Assembly: GCF_001941965.1 (NCBI RefSeq)
Contig: NZ_MKZO01000075.1
Span: forward strand, 1-64,000
Origin: Pseudomonas putida
Lineage (GTDB): Bacteria; Pseudomonadota; Gammaproteobacteria; Pseudomonadales; Pseudomonadaceae
DNA length: 64,000 bases
Reading direction: 5' to 3'
A program made the position numbers and the translations under genes. Below, one piece after another: positions 60,764 through 64,000 of this stretch. Position 1 is the first letter of the stretch, and every line of letters begins with the position of its first letter. Below the pieces are notes generated by a model that did no database searches, was not told the DNA's origin, and saw nothing but the letters and a program-made list of their open reading frames with translations.

Positions 60764-61752
60764 GTCAGGCGAAGGTATTCATGAATCAGGACGCAAGTCC
60801 CGGCCCGCAGGAGGCCGCGCGCGAGCAGGCAGCCGAATGGTTCGCCCGTGTTCAGGACGGGCCGCTGTCGGCTGAACGGCAGGCGGCTTTCGAGGCCTGG
60901 CTCGCGCAGGATCCTCTCCATCGTGACGAATACGCGTTGCTGGCCGACCTGTGGCGTGCCAGCGATCTGCTGCCGCGTGTGCGGCTTGAAGCCCTGTGTG
61001 TCGAGGACAAGGTCGCCGTCCTGCCCCGTCGTCGCTTCATTCGCCAGGCCTTGGCGGCGGGCGTCATGGCTGCTGCCGTCGGCCTCGGCTGGTTCACCTG
61101 GCAGGACGGCAAGCTCAACCATCATGAACAGTTGCAGACCGGCCTTGGCGAACACCGCCAGGTCGAGCTGCCGGACGGCTCCCGTCTGGAAATCAACTGT
61201 CGTACCCGCCTCGAAGTGCGCTTCAGCGCCGGTCAGCGGGATATCCGCCTGGAGCAGGGCGAGGTGATGTTCAGTGTCGCCCATGACAGCGAGCGGCCAT
61301 TCGTGGTGGATGCGGGCAACGGCACGGTCACCGTCACCGGCACCCGCTTCGATGTGCGCCGCGACCCCGGTCAGACCCGGGTGGTGGTGGAACAGGGCTC
61401 GGTCCGGGTCCAGGGCCATCGCGAATCCCAGGCGCTGCTCAGTGCCGGGTTCGGTTCCCATATAGATGAAGAAGGCAACGTCGCCGCGGCGTACAAGGTG
61501 GACCCTGCCGCGCTGACCGCCTGGCGTTCCGGCAAGCTGGTATTCAACGACGCCTCCCTGGCCCAGGTGGCCGAAGAGGTCTCGCGCTATCGTCAGCATC
61601 CGCTGCACGTGGCGCCGAAAGTGGCGAAGCTGCGCCTGAGCAGCACCTTCCGCGTCGACGATACGGGCGCTCTACTGCGGGCCTTGCCGAGCATCCTGCC
61701 GGTCAGCGTGGTGGCCCATGCCGACGGCTCCCAGGAAATAATTTCAAAATAG
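60760..61752 (+). CDS. fecR: FecR-family anti-sigma/regulator
   Basis: 330 residues. An N-terminal cytosolic DUF4880-type segment (AAEWFARVQDGPLSAERQAA) with its conserved Trp residues is followed by one membrane helix near residues 97-116 (LAAGVMAAAVGLGWFTW). The periplasmic FecR domain carries LGEHRQVELPDGSRLEINCR and TGTRFDVRRDPGQTRVVVE. It relays the receptor's signal to the sigma factor. Confidence 0.92.
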   Translation: MSQAKVFMNQDASPGPQEAAREQAAEWFARVQDGPLSAERQAAFEAWLAQDPLHRDEYALLADLWRASDLLPRVRLEALCVEDKVAVLPRRRFIRQALAAGVMAAAVGLGWFTWQDGKLNHHEQLQTGLGEHRQVELPDGSRLEINCRTRLEVRFSAGQRDIRLEQGEVMFSVAHDSERPFVVDAGNGTVTVTGTRFDVRRDPGQTRVVVEQGSVRVQGHRESQALLSAGFGSHIDEEGNVAAAYKVDPAALTAWRSGKLVFNDASLAQVAEEVSRYRQHPLHVAPKVAKLRLSSTFRVDDTGALLRALPSILPVSVVAHADGSQEIISK

Positions 61753-61834
61753 ATTCAGGTATTTTCCCGGTTGTTCGTCTTCCTGCCTGACTTGTAACTG
61801 CCAAGCATTTTCATTCTCAGGAAGTCCCGAAGAC

Positions 61835-64000
61835 GTGAACAACAACAAGCATGCTCCGCGTTCCGCCGGCCGTTCGCGCTGGCTGCCCCTGGCGCTGGCC
61901 CTGGCGGTCAGTGCCGGCATCGGCAACAGCTACGCCGACTCGACCCCGACCAGCATCCAGATCCAGGCCCAGCCGCTGGCCAGCGCGCTGAACCAGTTGG
62001 GTCAGCAGACTTCGCTGCAACTGTTCTTCAGCCCTGACCTGGTGGCCGGCAAGCAGGCCCCGGCGGTGTCCGGCAACCTGGCGCCGGAGCAGGCGCTGCG
62101 GGCCCTGCTGCAGGGCAGCGGGCTGACCTACGAGATTTCCCAGGGCAGCGTGGTCCTGCATGCGGCACAGACCGGCGCGCAGGCGGGTGAAACCCTGGAG
62201 CTGGCGCCGACCGATATCTCCATGGTCGGCGACTGGCTCGGTGATGCCCAGGAAGCGGTGGTGCAGAACCATCCTGGCGCACGCACTGTGGTGCGTCGCG
62301 AGGCGATGATCGAGCAGGGCGCGATGAACGTGCGCGACGTGCTCAAGGGCATTCCCGGCGTGCAGGTGCAGGACTCCAATGGTACCGGCGGCAGCGACCT
62401 GTCGCTCAACGTCGGGGTGCGCGGCCTGACCTCGCGCCTGTCGCCACGCTCCACGGTGCTGATCGACGGCATCCCGGCGGCCTTCGCGCCCTATGGCCAG
62501 CCGCAACTGTCGATGGCGCCGATCTCTTCCGGCAACCTCGACAGCATCGACGTGGTTCGTGGTGCCGGCTCCGTGCGCTACGGGCCGCAGAACGTCGGCG
62601 GGGTGATCAACTTCGTGACCCGGGCGATCCCGGAAAAGGCCACCGGGGAAATCGGCACTACCCTGGAAACCTCTCGCTACGGCGGCTGGAAGCACATCGA
62701 CACGGCCTTCCTCGGTGGCACCGCCGACAACGGTATCGGCGCCGCGCTGCTGTACTCCGGGGTCAATGGCAACGGCTACCGCCGCAGCAACAACGGCAAC
62801 GATATCGACGACGTGCTGTTCAAGACCCACTGGGCACCGACCGACCAGGACGAACTGTGGCTGAACTTCCACTACTACGACGGCTCGGCCGACATGCCCG
62901 GCGGCCTGACCCAGGCCCAGTACGATGCCGACCCGTACCAGTCCGACCGCGACTACGACAACTTCAGCGGCCGGCGCAAGGATGTGTCGCTGAAGTACCT
63001 GCGGCAGATCGACGATGTCACCCAGTTCGAGGTGCAGACCTACTACACCGACAGCTTCCGTGGCAGCACCATTGCCGCCCGCGACCAGAAGACCCTGTCG
63101 TCCTTCCCGCGCAGCTATCACACCTTTGCCATCGAACCGCGGCTGTCGCGGCAGTTCTTCATCGGTGATGTGACCCAGGAAGTCAGCGTCGGCGCCCGCT
63201 ACCTCAAGGAAGCGATGCACGAGCAGGCCAGCCGCCTGGCGCTGATCAACAACGTGCCGACCGTCACCCCGACTTCCGACGGCCATGTCTATCAGGACCG
63301 TACCGGCGGCACCGAGGCCAGCGCGTACTACATCGACGACAAGATCGACGTCGGCAACTGGACCATCACCCCGGGCCTGCGCTTCGAGCACATCAATACC
63401 GACTGGCACGAACGCGCGGTGCTCGGTACCAACGGCGTGCGGGTCCAGGCCAAGAGCCGCAGCATCAGCAGCGACGAACCGCTGCCGGCGCTGAGCGTGA
63501 TGTACCACGTCTCTGACGCGTGGAAGCTGTTTGCCAACTATGAAACCTCGTTCGGCAGCCTGCAGTACTTCCAGCTGGGGCAGGGCGGTGTCGGTGACTC
63601 GACCGCCAACGGCCTGGAGCCGGAAAAGGCCAAGACCTACGAGATCGGCACGCGCTACAACGGCGAGCACTGGGGCGGCGAACTGACCGCGTTCTACATC
63701 GACTTCGACGACGAGCTGCAATACATCAGCAACGATGTGGGCTGGACCAATCTGGGCGCGACCAAGCACCAGGGCATCGAGGCGTCGGTGCGGTATGACC
63801 TGGCCGGGCTGGATGCGCGGCTGGACGGCTTGAGTGCGAATGCCGGGTTCACCTACACCCGTGCGACCTACGAAGGCGAGATCCCGGGCTTCAAGGGCCG
63901 TGACCTGCCGTTCTACTCGCGCCAGGTGGTCAATGCCGGGCTGCGTTACCAGGTGGACCGCTGGACCTGGAATCTGGATGCCTTCGCCCAGTCGAAGCAG
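61835..64000 (+). CDS. fecA: Ferric citrate-type TonB receptor FecA, 3' end beyond the window
   Basis: 722 residues are visible from GTG 61835 (AGGAAG upstream); the frame runs off the end. Signal peptide to about residue 30, STN signalling domain (residues 35-110; IQIQAQPLASALNQLGQQTS), plug (NVGVRGLTSRLSPRSTVLID, GIPAAFAPYGQPQ) and barrel. The plug phrase and the ADMPGGLTQAQYDAD, DDKIDVGNWTITPGLRFEHI stretches closely follow E. coli FecA. Ferric dicitrate is the most likely ligand. It completes a fecIRA set. Confidence 0.9.
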   Translation, partial: MNNNKHAPRSAGRSRWLPLALALAVSAGIGNSYADSTPTSIQIQAQPLASALNQLGQQTSLQLFFSPDLVAGKQAPAVSGNLAPEQALRALLQGSGLTYEISQGSVVLHAAQTGAQAGETLELAPTDISMVGDWLGDAQEAVVQNHPGARTVVRREAMIEQGAMNVRDVLKGIPGVQVQDSNGTGGSDLSLNVGVRGLTSRLSPRSTVLIDGIPAAFAPYGQPQLSMAPISSGNLDSIDVVRGAGSVRYGPQNVGGVINFVTRAIPEKATGEIGTTLETSRYGGWKHIDTAFLGGTADNGIGAALLYSGVNGNGYRRSNNGNDIDDVLFKTHWAPTDQDELWLNFHYYDGSADMPGGLTQAQYDADPYQSDRDYDNFSGRRKDVSLKYLRQIDDVTQFEVQTYYTDSFRGSTIAARDQKTLSSFPRSYHTFAIEPRLSRQFFIGDVTQEVSVGARYLKEAMHEQASRLALINNVPTVTPTSDGHVYQDRTGGTEASAYYIDDKIDVGNWTITPGLRFEHINTDWHERAVLGTNGVRVQAKSRSISSDEPLPALSVMYHVSDAWKLFANYETSFGSLQYFQLGQGGVGDSTANGLEPEKAKTYEIGTRYNGEHWGGELTAFYIDFDDELQYISNDVGWTNLGATKHQGIEASVRYDLAGLDARLDGLSANAGFTYTRATYEGEIPGFKGRDLPFYSRQVVNAGLRYQVDRWTWNLDAFAQSKQ

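Noticed and set aside
61817..63769. 650-codon minus-strand open frame opposite fecA
   Set aside because: The plus strand carries a full FecA-type receptor with STN, plug and barrel; the antisense frame has no domain.

Overview
The window is chromosomal DNA of a Pseudomonas, most likely of the P. putida / P. fluorescens assemblage. The evidence is the gene order (queA-tgt-yajC-secDF; suhB, trmJ-cysE-isc-ndk-rlmN-pilF-rodZ-ispG-hisS-yfgM-bamB-der; piuBAC-sel1-speC), the GC-rich codon use, and the many REP palindromes of the 'ATCGCTGGCAAGCCAGCTCCC' type. The species cannot be fixed from this sequence alone.

Layout. 1-7.7 kb: end of an EamA-type permease, a GhrB-like hydroxyacid reductase with a LysR regulator, and a four-gene efflux operon (outer-membrane lipoprotein, FUSC/AaeB pump, DUF1656, HlyD adaptor). 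7.7-12.8 kb is an accessory stretch: RidA, an orphan BrnA-like fragment, a CrtZ-like hydroxylase, an SDR, a PseH-like acetyltransferase, an orphan type I-F CRISPR array with no cas genes, a DUF6124 gene and a decayed gene followed by a possible toxin-domain ORF.

12.82-25.53 kb is an AT-rich integrative mobilizable element inserted in the 3' end of tRNA-Leu(CAA). It is bounded by a 28-bp direct repeat of the tRNA end. Both ends carry a matching triplet of 12-13-bp repeats, probably integrase arm sites. It encodes a tyrosine integrase, a mobilization block (accessory protein, MobC, relaxase) preceded by an iteron-rich oriT-like region, and a plasmid-type replication initiator with AT-rich iterons. 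An unusual operon runs from the initiator through several secreted and membrane proteins of unknown function. A second block of unknown genes is served by a repeated promoter module. It looks like a plasmid that adopted a chromosomal lifestyle. The rep/envelope operon and the repeated promoter module are the best candidates for undescribed biology.

25.7-51.5 kb is conserved core: queuosine synthesis (queA, tgt), Sec translocon accessory genes (yajC, secD, secF), suhB, then a long collinear run covering tRNA modification, cysteine synthesis, Fe-S assembly under an IscR box, nucleotide metabolism, type IV pilus and cell-shape factors, isoprenoid synthesis, HisRS, outer-membrane assembly and ribosome biogenesis, followed by an aminotransferase/omega-amidase pair. 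51.6-64 kb is iron-oriented: piuB, piuA and piuC with candidate Fur sites, a Sel1 protein, speC (ornithine decarboxylase), and a fecIRA-type system whose fecA receptor runs off the window end.
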